Positions 49,933-62,800 of a stretch of 64,000 bases of DNA are shown piece after piece (the first letter of the stretch is position 1; each line of letters starts with the position of its first letter). Where the stretch lies: assembly GCF_021155775.2 (NCBI RefSeq), contig NC_060236.1, positions 23,760,238-23,824,237 on the forward strand, read 5' to 3'. Under the pieces are notes generated by a model that saw only the letters and a list, made by a program, of their open reading frames with translations, made no database searches and was not told the DNA's origin. The DNA comes from Neodiprion pinetum. Its lineage: Eukaryota > Arthropoda > Insecta > Hymenoptera > Diprionidae. Made by a program: the position numbers and the translations under genes.

Positions 49933-50787
49933 CTAGAGTGTTTCAAAAAAACCGACTATTTTATTTTTTTTTTCGAAGAACATTGAAAAATCTTCCGAGT
50001 GTCCCTCAAAAATGACATCGGTAAAATATGAGCTCTTGATATTGATATTTAGAGGTGGCGATTCTCAATTTTCTATTTCCCATTTAAATAACATGAGAAA
50101 AATTTTTTTTTAAATTTTGAATTTTATTGCTCGAAAACGAATCAGTATGAAAATATAAACAAAACATATTCTTGTAGGAAATTTTACGCTCTACAAAAAA
50201 GATCCGAATAAAGATTTGCGTAAGGTAAGTCGCTTCGGAGTTATCAGGCCTCAAACATCGAACCGTTTGAAATAATGATGTTATTAATTTACAAATGCTA
50301 CAAAACTGACTCATATCACTTAAATACACAATATTATTGATTTTAAAATTAAAATTATAGACTTCCAATGAAATATTAATTAATAAATTTCATTAATCAA
50401 CGATATTAGTCAGTTTTGTAGCATTTATAAATTAATAACATCATTATTTCAAACGGTTCGATGTTTGAGGCCTGATAACTCCGAAGCGACTTACCTTACG
50501 CAAATCTTTATTCGGATCTTTTTTGTAGAGCGTAAAATTTCCTACAAGAATATGTTTTGTTTATATCTTCACACTGATTCGTTTTCGAGCAATAAAATTC
50601 TAAATTTCAAAAAAAAATTTTTCTCATGTTATTTAAATGGGAAATAGAAAATTAAGAATCGCCACCTCTAAATATCAATATTAAGAGCTCATATTTTACC
50701 GATGTCATTTTTGAGGGACACTCGGAAGATTTTTCAATGTTCTTCGAAAAAAAAGAAAAAATAGTCGGTTTTTTTGAAACACTCTAG
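49933..50787. mobile_element. Foldback / long-TIR element, 855 bp, TA-flanked
   Basis: The left arm (49933-~50317) and the right arm (~50402-50787) are near-perfect inverted copies: CTAGAGTGTTTCAAAAAAAC on the left, GTTTTTTTGAAACACTCTAG on the right, and the CGCTTCGGAGTTATCAGGCC block at 50231 mirrored at 50467. An 85-bp spacer separates the arms. TA flanks both ends, as in Tc1/mariner-type insertions. Open frames at 50084-50368 and 50465-50647 are the same arm sequence read from each side, not genes. High arm identity suggests recent activity or gene conversion. Confidence 0.8.
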
Positions 50788-51121
50788 TATATATACACAT
50801 ATATTTACTTACAATTTTTATACGTAACATATGTATATGTATAATTATACCGATGTAAAGATGTACAGACTGTGTGACAGGTGTAAAATATGGCAAATGG
50901 TGTAAAATATGTACTATGTAATTATTATTATTTTCCTCCTATCATCAATCATCATAATCGTTACAACTTCAAATTTTATTCTCGTGTTGTTATTATTAAC
51001 GCTATTTTCATTCTTCCGGCTGTCATTATTGTATTAGTATCGATTATTTCATAACAATTATTACCATTATTATCATTACTGTTCTTATTGTTGTTGTTGT
51101 TATTATTGTTTTCACTATCGT

Positions 51122-51145
51122 CATTATTATTATTATTATTATTAT
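51122..51145. repeat. (ATT)n microsatellite
   Basis: Eight tandem ATT units within a longer region (51060-51180) of ATT/GTT trinucleotides. The minus-strand frame through it is Asn-rich simply because of the repeat. Confidence 0.85.
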
Positions 51146-52136
51146 CAAAATTGTTGTTCGTCAGTGTTTTCATCGCGTTAATCATCGTCATATCAAACAC
51201 TATCTGCGCTTCTTCCTGCTAATTCTTACAACAACGGAGCAGCGGTATACACGCTATGTATTGTTATAAATGGATGCACAGTACGATCGTAAGTCATCCA
51301 TTCTACAATCTAATTACGGTATCTGTTGTTTATTTACTTACCGAGCATAATAGTACGTCTATTCGAAAGAAGGTTTTGCCAACCTTTGATTAATCCTGTG
51401 TTACCACTCAGTGACTCTGTTCGATACGATGTACGACGAAGAGAAAACATTAGTGATTTAATTTTCTGGGTTCAGTTTTTCTTCGCTAGTCAAGTTTTCA
51501 TAAATTTTTCACGAAATCCTTCTTCGCGCTGAGCAGAACAACTTCTTGCCTCAGAATTTTCTTCAACGTTAGTATCGTATCGCCAGATGAGATTTTATTC
51601 CCAAGATTGTTTCGAATCCACGCCACTGGTACGAAAAGTCTTGCATAATTGAAACAGATTCTAATAAATTCCGAGTTCTAATATTTGCGTCGTTCACTCG
51701 GACATAATAGTTAATAAATTAATTTTCTATATACTATTGTATGTCATACAACATTACACAGAAAAATCATACAACCCGAGACTTTTAATTTCATACGCGA
51801 TGTTGTTGAAGAAAATTTTGAGATGCGACATTGTTACAGCGGTACGATATGATCGATAAAATAATTCATTCTATCACTCTTATACGTTCGTCACTGTGAG
51901 TGTACGCGTGGTAGATATATACAAGTGTCTATACATTAGTTCCATAATTAATCGTATACTTATCATGGTATACCTAATTGCTGTGTTTGAAAATTTATAC
52001 TATAACGATAACAGATCCAATTAAATGATTTATCGGATCGTAATTTACCGAACAATATACAATGCGTATGATTATATAGCGAAGATCTAGAAATTTACAG
52101 TGAAATGTACAAAAATTTGTAGAAATATAAAAGTAA

Positions 52137-52258
52137 AAGTAGGAGTAGTGGTAGTTTTAGTGGTATTGGTAGTATTAGTAGTAATAGTAACAGCAGTAGT
52201 AGTGGTGGTGGTCGTGATAATAGTAGCAACAACAATAGTAATAATAACAACGACAAGG
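52137..52258. repeat. Degenerate trinucleotide (GTA/GTG/ACA) tract
   Basis: About 40 consecutive imperfect trinucleotides, first GTA/GTG-rich then AAC/AAT-rich, giving open frames in several phases on both strands (52087-52303). An old, decayed microsatellite. Confidence 0.7.
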
Positions 52259-54029
52259 TACAGAGATGTAGAAAAATTTTCATGGCTTGTCATAATTTAT
52301 TAAGTGCGTTATTACGTAGTAACTTGGGCATTTTCTTAGACCCGCCGATATTGAAATACCCGAAGAAGATATGGCACGACGAATGGCAATTACTAAAGCA
52401 AGACTCGCGTTATTATAAAACGTATGCGATACGATACTAAACGAACATTAAACTACCGTGCACTGATTCTATACCCGTTTTATAAGAATTTCTCACTTTG
52501 CAGATAAAGTAGACGCGTAGCGTGCTAAGTAACGAGAACTAATTTCAAGCTTTGTCGTCAATTTGGTCTAACTTGCTCATTTTTAGTCAATTTGCTCTGC
52601 TTCAAAAATTAATCACGCCGTTTTTTACGCACACTGAGAAAAATTTCATTTATTACAGTAACTAGAAAAATTCGGTAAAACAGGTATCGTTAAGAAAACT
52701 GTTTTAATATTGTTGGGATTGCGAAAAACGAGGTACGCCTAACCATTTTGCGCTATCGTCGATCCTTTTTTGGTAATTGCAACGCAAAATCAGTTTGTGA
52801 GGTTGACTCTACTTTTTTAGTTAAACAAGGCTTTAACGGCAATTTATCATTGCACAAGCATTAAATTTTCCCAAAAGTTGCAAGAAAATATAGCAACAGT
52901 GATCGTAATGAGAAAGAACAGTAACGGATACTAGATTTTCCGGTAACAACTAGAAAACTAATTTTCATTTTCTACCTATAATTATATTTTTCGATCGTGG
53001 TAAAAAATAAAAATAGTTACGGACTGAGCGGTGACCGGAACTAAAAATTTCTCTCAGTGCATGGACAGCCGAGTTTGTGCCGGATTACAAATAAACACCG
53101 ATCGCTCGTGAATCCTGGCTATTCCTGTAAGAAATCGCTATATCAGTATACATTGTGCAGCTTGGTATCTATACATATATATATGTATGCATTCGAGAGC
53201 TCGAAGAAATAGATGTATACATACTGTTGTAGTTGTAAGTAACAACGAACAAGACAAATGTTTGTGCGTACGAAACGTGAAAAGTCGTGCCCCTTATATT
53301 GAGAAAAGAGAGAAATTTTTAAAATACGGGAAAATTAGGTAAAATTTGTTGATAAAAAAGGAGAATTGCAATTTTTTGGTTCTCGGTTTTGCGTATATTC
53401 GTATGCATTTTACGCGAGCGTTTGTACCTTTTATCAAATTGACCGTTAGGCGTATCTAATTAGCGACTTTACGGCATTTTGCAGCAAAGCTATCTCCTGT
53501 GTTACTGATTTGTATAAGCAATATAAAAAATGTTACAGATAAAACAATAGTTGTGCGCGCGAAGTGGATGCTGAAGCAAAGATATTGTCGAAAAAGAACG
53601 GAACATCCGTTGGCGTAAAGTTCGAAACAGTAAACATACCGGAATTACACATTTTCGTTTTACAAATCGTCTTTCATTTTCAAAAAAATCCAGTTCATCG
53701 TATTTCGTCGAATGCGAAAGGTCTCTGTGATTGTTTTTGAATGGGAGAAACTTGAAGTTGCGCACTCGTCACAGATCAGAGATTCATTGTCAGTGTCTTC
53801 TGACATCAACTTGGTCTACAAGCTATCGGTTCAAGGTCCATCTGAAAACTGATTACAACCTCGTGTTTCTGTCTTCCGCGGATAATCCATTTTCTCAATT
53901 GAAAAAAAGGAAAAAAAAAAAGCACTCAAGGAGTAAACCCTGATCGCTTGTAAGCTAGTGCAATTTCGAATCGTTGAACTGCCATTTGCCGAATGGATGA
54001 TGGAAACACGCGACTCAGTACAGCCTTAG

Positions 54030-54797
54030 TTAGCTGGAGAGTTCCGGACTGGCATCGTCGTCCCTCTCGTCGATTTGGAGGGCGGATTGCGGAGATGCCG
54101 GTTCTTCGAAATCCCGATCGCTGCTCTCCATTGGTTCGCCATCGGAAGGCCTGAGAGTCGCAGGCGCAACGACAAATCCGATCGGCTCGGAGTTGGCGTC
54201 CGAGTCCAAATTGAGGTCCTTCAAATTTTTATCAATCTCTGCCGGCATGGCAGTTGCCTTCTTGTGAATTATCGAGCTCTCCTTCCCGCTGAGTCCTCGC
54301 GATTCCATTTTACCGATGGCAAAGTCCCGCAGGTTTATCTTCAGCTCTCTGTTGAAGTCGTATTCCCTCAGGAGCGGTTTGCTCATTGTCAGGTCTCTCA
54401 CCGCGTCGTAATTCCTCGATATGAACCTCGTCGGCTCTGGCGATAACACAGTTCTCTCCTGTATCGACTGCTCGTGCATCCCCGGCGTTAGGTGAGGCTG
54501 AGGAACTCGCTCCGGCGGCGCAAGCGAGAGATTTGTCGGCATCGAATTCTGCTCCGAAGTATTGCTCTCCGAAACCGACCCGTCGCCGGTCAGGAGAGAA
54601 TTATTCGAATCGGAGCTACATTCGACCGAGGTTCGCGGAGGTCCGGAACTCTTTACCCCTCCGCCCGACGACCCCGTCTTTGTTTTCGGCTGGGTGGTCT
54701 TCGGGTTGTTTTGATTCTTGTGCTCCGCCGCCTCGGCGTTGCTGATGTTGTCCTGTTTTTTCCACTTCGTTCTCCGATTTTGGAACCAGATTTTCAC
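54030..54797 (-). CDS. NK-class homeobox transcription factor, last exon
   Basis: C-terminal exon of a homeodomain DNA-binding protein. It starts at a TTTTGATTGCAG acceptor, phase 0, with VKIWFQNRRTKWKKQ, homeodomain residues 45-59 of recognition helix 3, including Trp48, Gln50, Asn51 and Arg53. An intron at 44/45 is a common position in NK/ANTP-class genes. The remaining ~240 residues are low complexity: QDNISNAEAAEHK, a Lys/Thr/Ser-rich stretch, a central part with PTNLSLAPPERVP, and an acidic end (ERDDDASPELSS) before TAA; total 255 residues here. The KWKKQ ending and following AEAAEHK suggest NK7.1, with NK1/slouch as alternative; I am not certain enough to give a symbol. Helices 1-2 are not found leftwards or within the window to the right, so the upstream intron exceeds 9 kb. 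Nuclear; target genes unknown. Confidence 0.88.
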   Translation of the reverse strand: MKIWFQNRRTKWKKQDNISNAEAAEHKNQNNPKTTQPKTKTGSSGGGVKSSGPPRTSVECSSDSNNSLLTGDGSVSESNTSEQNSMPTNLSLAPPERVPQPHLTPGMHEQSIQERTVLSPEPTRFISRNYDAVRDLTMSKPLLREYDFNRELKINLRDFAIGKMESRGLSGKESSIIHKKATAMPAEIDKNLKDLNLDSDANSEPIGFVVAPATLRPSDGEPMESSDRDFEEPASPQSALQIDERDDDASPELSS

Positions 54798-57515
54798 CTG
54801 CAATCAAAAACGGTTCGTTCGTCAGTGACAACGTTGTTGTAACTAGCATCGTTAACTATATTGATACACAGCTACGTCAGAAAATATGCTCAATAAATCG
54901 ATGGATCCTTAGATGAGCACAAAGTTCATCGAAAGTAGGACGTGGATTAATATCCATGGTTTTATTCGAGGTAGTAGTGGTGGACTAGTCAATAACGAAA
55001 CCGATTGATAACTGGAAGGACATCTTTTACGTTTCAACGGTCCGCTATTGACCCAAAGTTCCGTAAATACGGCGATAATGGTTGTTAATGGATAAAAAAG
55101 GTATGAACAGGGTCAGAGCAATCCGGCTGACGATGAGTCAGTTCGACTCGTGGAGACAAATTCAGGAATCATCTGACCATCCATCCCCAGGGGCCACAAT
55201 CGCGGTCCATTCGAACATTTCAAAATTCCGGAAACCGATCCCGTACGTCCCCAACGCCGCGAACAATTATGAGGCACATTCCATCGCTCAAAAGTTCAAA
55301 AATCAAACCGGGAGACCGACTTCGAGTGGATATTGACGTACAATATGGCATGCTTTGCAAAGTCAACTTGCTGCGTGATTATAAATTGCGGAAAATAAAT
55401 GACAGTGTGAAATCTTAATCAACTTCGCGTATGTCCGATGACAATGAAAAATTATTTTCACCTAACATAGCTTGTCTAAATGGATATATTTGAACTGTTT
55501 AATCAGATATTACCAGAACTCGGTAGTGTATTTTTATTTTTTTTTTTTTTTTCACTATCGAAAATAGCTAATTCATTTTTCCCCGCATTGTATCCAATGA
55601 CGGACCGCTATAGTCAGAGTTTGAGGCTCAACGAAGTGGATAAATCATCAAACAGTATAAAATAGACGTATGTGTTCGGTGCTCCGATGAGTTGTGTGGT
55701 GGCGCCAAAAAAGTGACTCTATGAAAACGAACACGTAGACAGAAAACATAGACATCAGGAGTATTCACGGTGCGCGGAGTACGAATTCATGTGACGAAAA
55801 ATTTACCTGTCATAAACATCAAAGCGATTAATACTGCGGGAGAATAAGCCTCGAGGCACAAGCGGAGACATCAAGATGGGCGCAGTTAGAATTTGCGGGG
55901 GTTTTAAATTGATATTGAGGTTCTAATAATATTTGAATTTTAACAATGAGGGGAAATCTATATTAACAATCTTTTATCAAACTATGATTAGTAGAGTGAC
56001 CATTTTAATTTATTTATAAATATGACTACACATGGGCTGTCATTAATTTTAAAATTCATTCATTCATCATTCATTCATCATTCATTCCCGGTGTATTTAG
56101 TTAAAATCAGTGTATCTTGTTAAAATCAGTGTATATGGTTGAAATTACGATGTATTGTCAATAACGGTTTTTCGTCGAGGCACTATATCTGTTTATTGCA
56201 CTTTTACTGTTCTCGTTCTATCGTCTCTCTTTTTAAATTTGCTTGGCTTTTCGAGTGTTTGAATTGTTAATTTAACAGGTATGTCCCAGTAGTTTAAATT
56301 TCCGTTATTAATTTTTAAATGGTCGATTTTCGATCAGTTACTATTTCAGTTCAGAGAGGAACACCTCCGTACCTCCTTCCTCCTGGAGAGACGTAGACCA
56401 AAACCCCCTACTTTCAAATTTGTGACCAGGTTCCCCACTCCCTGGGTCTAACCTAATCCACTCGTGCCGTGTTCATCGCGCATTTATATTTGAATCATTA
56501 CAAGGTTGGTACTGCAGCAGAGTCCAGAAGTGTAGATGAGAGTCGTTTTAGCCTTATTCTGTTCTGATAAGGAAGAAGATCGCTTTTGCTCGGTTTGTTT
56601 ATCGCCTGTTTTTTCACTGAGTGTAACACCAAGAGGATTTTGTCCCTTTGACGGAGATTAAGCCCAGATTTGAAAAAAAATAGTGTCCCCTCTTTTTGAG
56701 TAAATGAATATCTGCAAGTACGTAATATGTACGTCAACTTTACGATATCGATATCATTCGATGCGAATTTGTGTTTCAGGTTTTGTTGCAAGCAAGAGAA
56801 ACTCGTCAAGATAGTAGAAAAACGAAAGAAAACAGCCAACCTCAAGCATATTCCTCGTTATGAAGAGTGCGCTAGATCTCGGGATTTGATGTCAATAATT
56901 GATACGCTATTAATAAACGGGCAAGAAAAATTCTTGTTACAGTCCGTAATATTCATTATGTTGAATTAGCTCGTTTGTTTTGGAAAAATTTCGCCGATTA
57001 TTCAGAATCTATGCTTTATTCATCGAACATATCGATGCTTAGAATCGGGGAAAGAAATATAATTAATCGATTTTCAGAATTGATTCTTTTATTTTCTTCC
57101 ATCACTAGCGAAAATTACTGAAAAAATATGAAAAAGTGTAGGCTCGCCCCCGAGTTGAAGCAAAGGGTCGCGTACCGTCATAAATGGCAGATGTAGGGAA
57201 TTTCCAGACGCAGCCAAATCCTTGGATCCCAGATAGCGGAGCGAGGCTTGGACACTTGAAACTTGACTGTAAAAGACATTGAGCAGGAAAAGAGAAACGG
57301 AAATAATGTTCCATTTATTTTCGTCGCCAGTTTTCCACCGCACAAGCAAATTTCTAGGTAGGGCCCAGATTCTGGAGTGAGCAAAATTTAAGACAATATC
57401 TTATACTTAAGATACGGTAAAATGAGTTGCTTCAATATCGAATTATGTATATTACGGCATATACTTATAAACATACGACACTGCAGGAATGTCCAGAAAC
57501 AATTCATCGCTTATT

Positions 57516-57707
57516 AGTAGGGCCCGGATAAATGTGTATTAAAAATTACAAAATATGTAAAAATATTAAGTGAAAAATAACAACTATTGTCGAGTAGAAC
57601 ACACTTTATTTTGACAGCATTTTTTACTCTATATTGTTTCTACAAGTCTATATTATCTGTGTGTACATATTTTTTAATTTTTAATGCATATTTATCAGGA
57701 CCCTACT
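57516..57707. mobile_element. MITE, 192 bp, TIRs AGTAGGGCCC / AGTAGGGTCC
   Basis: The left end AGTAGGGCCCGGATAAAT and the minus-strand right end AGTAGGGTCCTGATAAAT continue as matching inverted repeats for about 45 bp (both include ATTAAAAATTA and AAAATATGTA). A short TATT lies on both sides (left TTATT, right TATTA), a possible target duplication. No coding capacity. Confidence 0.65.
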
Positions 57708-59699
57708 TATTAGATACATCATTAGTCGCTTTAATTTTTCCGATAAGCGTGAAATTTTGCACGCGTACAGGTTAACCACGCAATTGATATCTATAAGCAG
57801 ATAGCATATAAACACAATACAATATTCTATTACAAACAGTGCGGAAGTTAACAGTGAGCAAGTTATTACGTCAAATGTAATATAGAATATTTATTATTAG
57901 TGCCGTACAAAGGCAAATTAAGAAGGAGAAAAAAAAAAAAAACGGTTGAGAAGCAACTGAAATTCATCGAAATGTTTTTTTTTTTTTTTTTTTCTTAACT
58001 AATCGTTCTACTACTTCATATTTTTTTCATCCTCTTTCACGTACGTCTGCCAAGTCTTCAGCGTTGCCGGAGCATTCTCTCCGTGTCTCATAGATGTGAA
58101 TTTATATGACAAATTTTGATCTTTCAGCATTGTTATCTTGGAAAGCGAACGAGTTGAATCGTTGTGAAACCTGATCAAGATAATTCAGAATTTTTAAATA
58201 TGTCTGTAACATATTTATTTTTCACCAAAAATCTGTGAGGACATAAAAGTTTTTTCAAGCATGCGTGACGGATCTCGATCTCTCGTGGAAGGTTCGACTT
58301 TGTCGAGATTCTGAAGTCAAGACTCAATGTTCAGACTCTGGGGCCGCGGGTCACGTCAGATCAACCGCGTCCCTGGGTGCGACAAGTGTCTTTGGTACGC
58401 TTTACCGGAACTGGTTTTTCTCGTACGAAAGGCATTACGTACAGATTATCAATTCAAGGTTGTCATATAATATTTCTGCCGGATTTTATCGCGTACCGAT
58501 AACGTCATAAAAATCGTCTGAGAATTCAATAAATTCAATAAATACTTTTTGCTACAACTGTTTGATTTATCTTTGAGAAACTCAAAACTACTGTAGGACA
58601 ATTTTTGCGGCCAATTCAGAAGTTCAACGTCAGATCATATAGCGTTAGATTGTCGACAGGTAGTATTAGATTGAAATAAAATAGCGTTAATTTTTTAATT
58701 AAGCGAAAATTTCGAAGAATTAACATTTTTTTTTCTCGAAAATGACTCGGCCTAAGAAAGAAATTTCTGGGACGTGAATTGTTCATTTTCATTCGTAAGT
58801 TTGCGAGAAAATATAAACCGACCTCTCATAGTAAGTAAGGATGGGGCATTTTGAAATTCAAGCACAAAATTGAAGATCTCCGTAATTACAAGTAGATTTT
58901 GCGCGGTAAAAGCTTTTCTTTTCACTACCTACTCTTCGCCCTTCTCTCTTTTTTTTCAATTTCAGAGTTACGAACCGTAACTACGTTCTAACATAAGTGA
59001 GCTCAACACGCGAATAGCCTACCAAAGTTTCGGAATTGCGCAAGCAAGGAAAGCCTGCAAGTGACCTGGAACGATGTCACCATTTATACGTGTCTATGGA
59101 TATATAAGTTAAAGATAAGCTCTAAGATACTGGTTTTTGTATGCCTGAAACAGTGAGACCTTCACATCTTGCGCAATAATTTCTTGCCCAAGTCGCGCTC
59201 GAGTCAAACGCATTTTCATCGTCGGATTAAAGTTGGTAACGTTAGCGGCTTGCAGTATTTTGAATAAATTCGGAAAATCCAATATGTTTTGCAGTAGTAG
59301 ATAGTAAGAATATAATCATGATTCGAGAAATGATAGATCAATATACCGAATTTTTCGTAAGTTACCAAGGACGGTATTTTGGAAATCGGTTTAATTTTCA
59401 TCGTATGTTGAAACGTTGTTTTCTCAGGTTGAGAAGTTGTGCATAAGTGAACGATCAGGTGTCGGAACTCCGATTTTACTGCAATTTTGTTACGTAATCA
59501 CGCGTAACGAGATACGAAAATCTTTGAAATTTCAAACTTTTACCCTCCACGAAAATCACTATGAATAATTTCCCCTCGAATATTTCCTATTTTCGACATA
59601 TGAACGTGCTTTTACAAAAATGTGAACGATGCTTGCAGTAATTGGAGTTATTTTCGTTAATCCTAATTTGATTTTCTGAACATTTTTTCAGAACCGGTA

Positions 59700-59891
59700 T
59701 TTGTACAGATGGAGCAGTATGACGAAGAACGGCGCATTACGCCACCGAGCAGATCCTGGTGCACCCGACATCGACCCATACTAATAATTGCCGGAGTATT
59801 TATGAAGGTCCTTACTGTAATTTTCATTCTAGTGAGAAACGCAATGCACACGACCAGTCCCGAAATCTCGTATCCAATCGAATCCGAATAG
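59700..59891 (+). other. Possible orphan coding exon or small membrane protein
   Basis: A 60-codon frame starting at ATG 59709 (MEQYDEERRITPPSRSW) with a hydrophobic stretch (PILIIAGVFMKVLTVIFIL) and stop at 59889. An acceptor-like TTTTTTCAG lies at about 59691. Codon use is less AT-rich than the surroundings. Not recognised; could be chance. Confidence 0.2.
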
Positions 59892-62800
59892 TTCAAGAGC
59901 CCTATTATGCATGCAATCCTGAACAATAACTCTCGCAACACATTTTCAATTGACGAATTGAAAAAATATATGGTTTCTATGAAATCGTAATTGTAAATTC
60001 GTAAAATTCACGCCGTTTCTTTATTTTCGCGTCAAATGAAAATGTATCGTAGTGATTTTGTTTAGAATTGCATATAGAAAAGGGCTGACAATCCTTTTCC
60101 GCATATGAGCTACGTGGACTCGGATAATGCGACATATTTACGACAACGTCGAAATTGACCAAGGCATCCTCTCTTCCATTATATGTGTGCAATGTGTGCT
60201 ACTACGCACGCAAGCGTTTGTACATGTGATATTAATGGACTGCATTATTCATGACAATTTTACTCACCTTTCGTATTTGTATAAAAATCTGTTCACAGAG
60301 CATAACAAATAAATGTAAGTTATTGTAAAGGCCAATGTTGAACCTCGTATCGTTCCATTAATTTTATGATGGTATACCATAATTGTAATCGCCGACCAAT
60401 ATTTTCTATGCAATTCTAATATACACGTTTTGTATAATATGATTTTCTAACGAAATCTCCCGCTCATCTTATTCTAGTGACCAAATATATAATCAAAAGC
60501 AAACTCTTCTTTCATTCCGTTTCAAGTTCGTTTTTATAAAAGAAAAAAAAAAAAATAAACAAAGCATTCTACTCAACTATAATCGATAGTTTCATCATCT
60601 TTATTAATACGGTTTTATTGGTACCCACGTTGTTATGATAAAAACAAAACTAGATGATTTTACATGTATCCATAAATAAAAAACCTCACAATCAGTGCAT
60701 TCGTGTACATTTTTTGTACTTATCGTGCCCAATCCGTTCCAATTGTGAATAGACGAATCAACAAATATACATTTTGGAAAACTGACCAACTTTTTTTTTT
60801 ATTCAAAAGCCTATAACGAACTGATAGGTTCGCATCTGTCTAGAAAACCCGCCGATGAATAAGTATAAAAGTATACGTATCAAAGAGAGAAGAATTCAAC
60901 AATTCTGCTTCCGTTATCACGACGATATTAAGTCCAATAAGACGAAACTCCATTCTAAGGTATGGATCATATCCATCCGGCAGCATAAATCTATACAGTA
61001 TTTTGTTTTTTCCCCCAAGTTTACTATGTTAACTCAAACACTCACAAAACAATGCTCCGATAGCATTTTTTGACATCCCAGTTATTGGTATAATTTTATA
61101 CAGACAGATACAATTCTTAATGAAAAATGTATCAAACAATTTGCGGCCAATGATACATTTTGTTATCACAATGGTTTTGAGTGGTTTTTTTCTGCCTGAA
61201 AAATACGACGATAAAGAAAACACAACGTTTAGTCGAGAATTGTTAACATTCTTAAATAGACAATTCAAATTTTGCGATCAGAAGAGTTTCGTTGTATGTG
61301 AATAAAATGTTGTAGAAAAAAAAATTGATCCTACACCTGATTGCGAGAATTAACCCCGAATGAAAAAAAAATCTAACCTTACAACCACGAAGAAGAAAAA
61401 AAATAAACGTTTCGGGATACAGTTAAGAAAGGTAACTCGAAGAACGTGTTGGAATAAAATCTTGCGAGTCAAAGTTCGAAACGCTCTGAACGAAAATAAC
61501 TCGTACGAAAGCTATATTTACGAACAGTAGCAGACAAGATAGTTTCGATTCAAGCTGAACATTCAAAATATAACAGTATAGTTATAACGTTGTTGCACAG
61601 TATTCGCTGCGTCTGTTAAAGAAACACAACAAAAAAGAAATATCCCAGAATTCATATTCTAATTTACGTAATCAACAATGTGACGTTCTCGGAAATATTT
61701 CTATGATTCCACTTTCCTTCTTCTCAATCCGGTAAACCACATAATCCCGAGTCTCGATACAACAGTACGCGGTTGACATTTCCTCTTTCGTTTCTTTTTC
61801 CTCCTATGACGATATCTATCATCGTTACAACTTCTCTGCGGAGAAATCGCAAAGGCCGCGGAAATAGATATATATGTGTGTAATAAGGAAAGCATTGTAT
61901 CAACTTTTTCGGATTAGTGTGCGGCCAATAAAACTATCTTTTTCGCGTAATTTGGCTTCGGATCGAGACGGCAATGCGCCGCCGAGAAGCATATAATCAG
62001 AATTTTCGATCGAGGACGCAGACTGCTTACGCTGCTTGCGGTGCTCCGTCGGTAAGTAACCGATAGAGTAATTCTTAATTTTACACGCGTGCGTTTTACG
62101 CCGTCGACGATCCATGACGAATGGTGTACTGATAATATACAATATGTCTGGTAGCCATATGGTGAGATGGCAACCCCGCAGTCGACGGAAATTCAGCACC
62201 TTATACAATTCGGCCCATTTCGCTGTGGCGCTAGGCAACGCTGTAAGTTGCTCAGCGTTCGCAGGCAAAGAAACATGCTCGTGTTAGTGCGTATTCGGGT
62301 ACCCACGGCTCACGCATCAGCAACACCGAAAAATCGAAATACATGGCGTTGAAAGTCGTAGAAGAACACGTATGGCACGCCCACTTGTAATGCGTACGAA
62401 TTAAGAGTTCGTCGTACCAGAGGTTTAATTAAAAAGGGGGCCTCTTAGGGCTAGAGAAAAAGTTCAATAATTTTTGAGTCCTGTCAATAGTCATTTTTTA
62501 TCAAAGTAAATCTATTTTTATTCTTTATTTATTTTTTTTTCGATTTAATATCGAGATCAAATTGAGATATGCGTTGAAGATTGCTTGCTAGGAGTTTCTT
62601 TCTATTTGCGCAAAATTGTTTTTAGAAATATTCTAATTCAAGCTTGTAAAACGAAAGATTGAAAATTATCAGGTTGATATTGGCTCAAGTAGTATAGGAA
62701 TACTTGTACCGCACCAAATATGTATTTTATAATTTTTTCAAGATTTTTTTCCATCTGCGTATAGAAGTAGACAATTAATATTTTATCTTTCATAACTCGA

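Larger units (their letters stand above)
50788..54029. other. Intergenic or possible homeobox 3'UTR; simple repeats
   Basis: No coding feature is supported. It lies downstream of the homeobox stop on the minus strand, so part may be a long 3'UTR, but I cannot define a polyadenylation site. Contains the trinucleotide tracts listed next and small AT repeats near 53169. Confidence 0.4.

Noticed and set aside
50084..50647. Two ORFs sharing the peptide RPDNSEATYLTQIFIRIFF
   Set aside because: They are the two arms of one palindrome read in opposite directions, not a gene pair.
52087..52303. Low-complexity ORFs on both strands
   Set aside because: Produced by a degenerate trinucleotide microsatellite.
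54075..54842. Long plus-strand ORFs opposite the homeobox exon
   Set aside because: Antisense shadows of a GC-richer coding exon; no domain or splice support.
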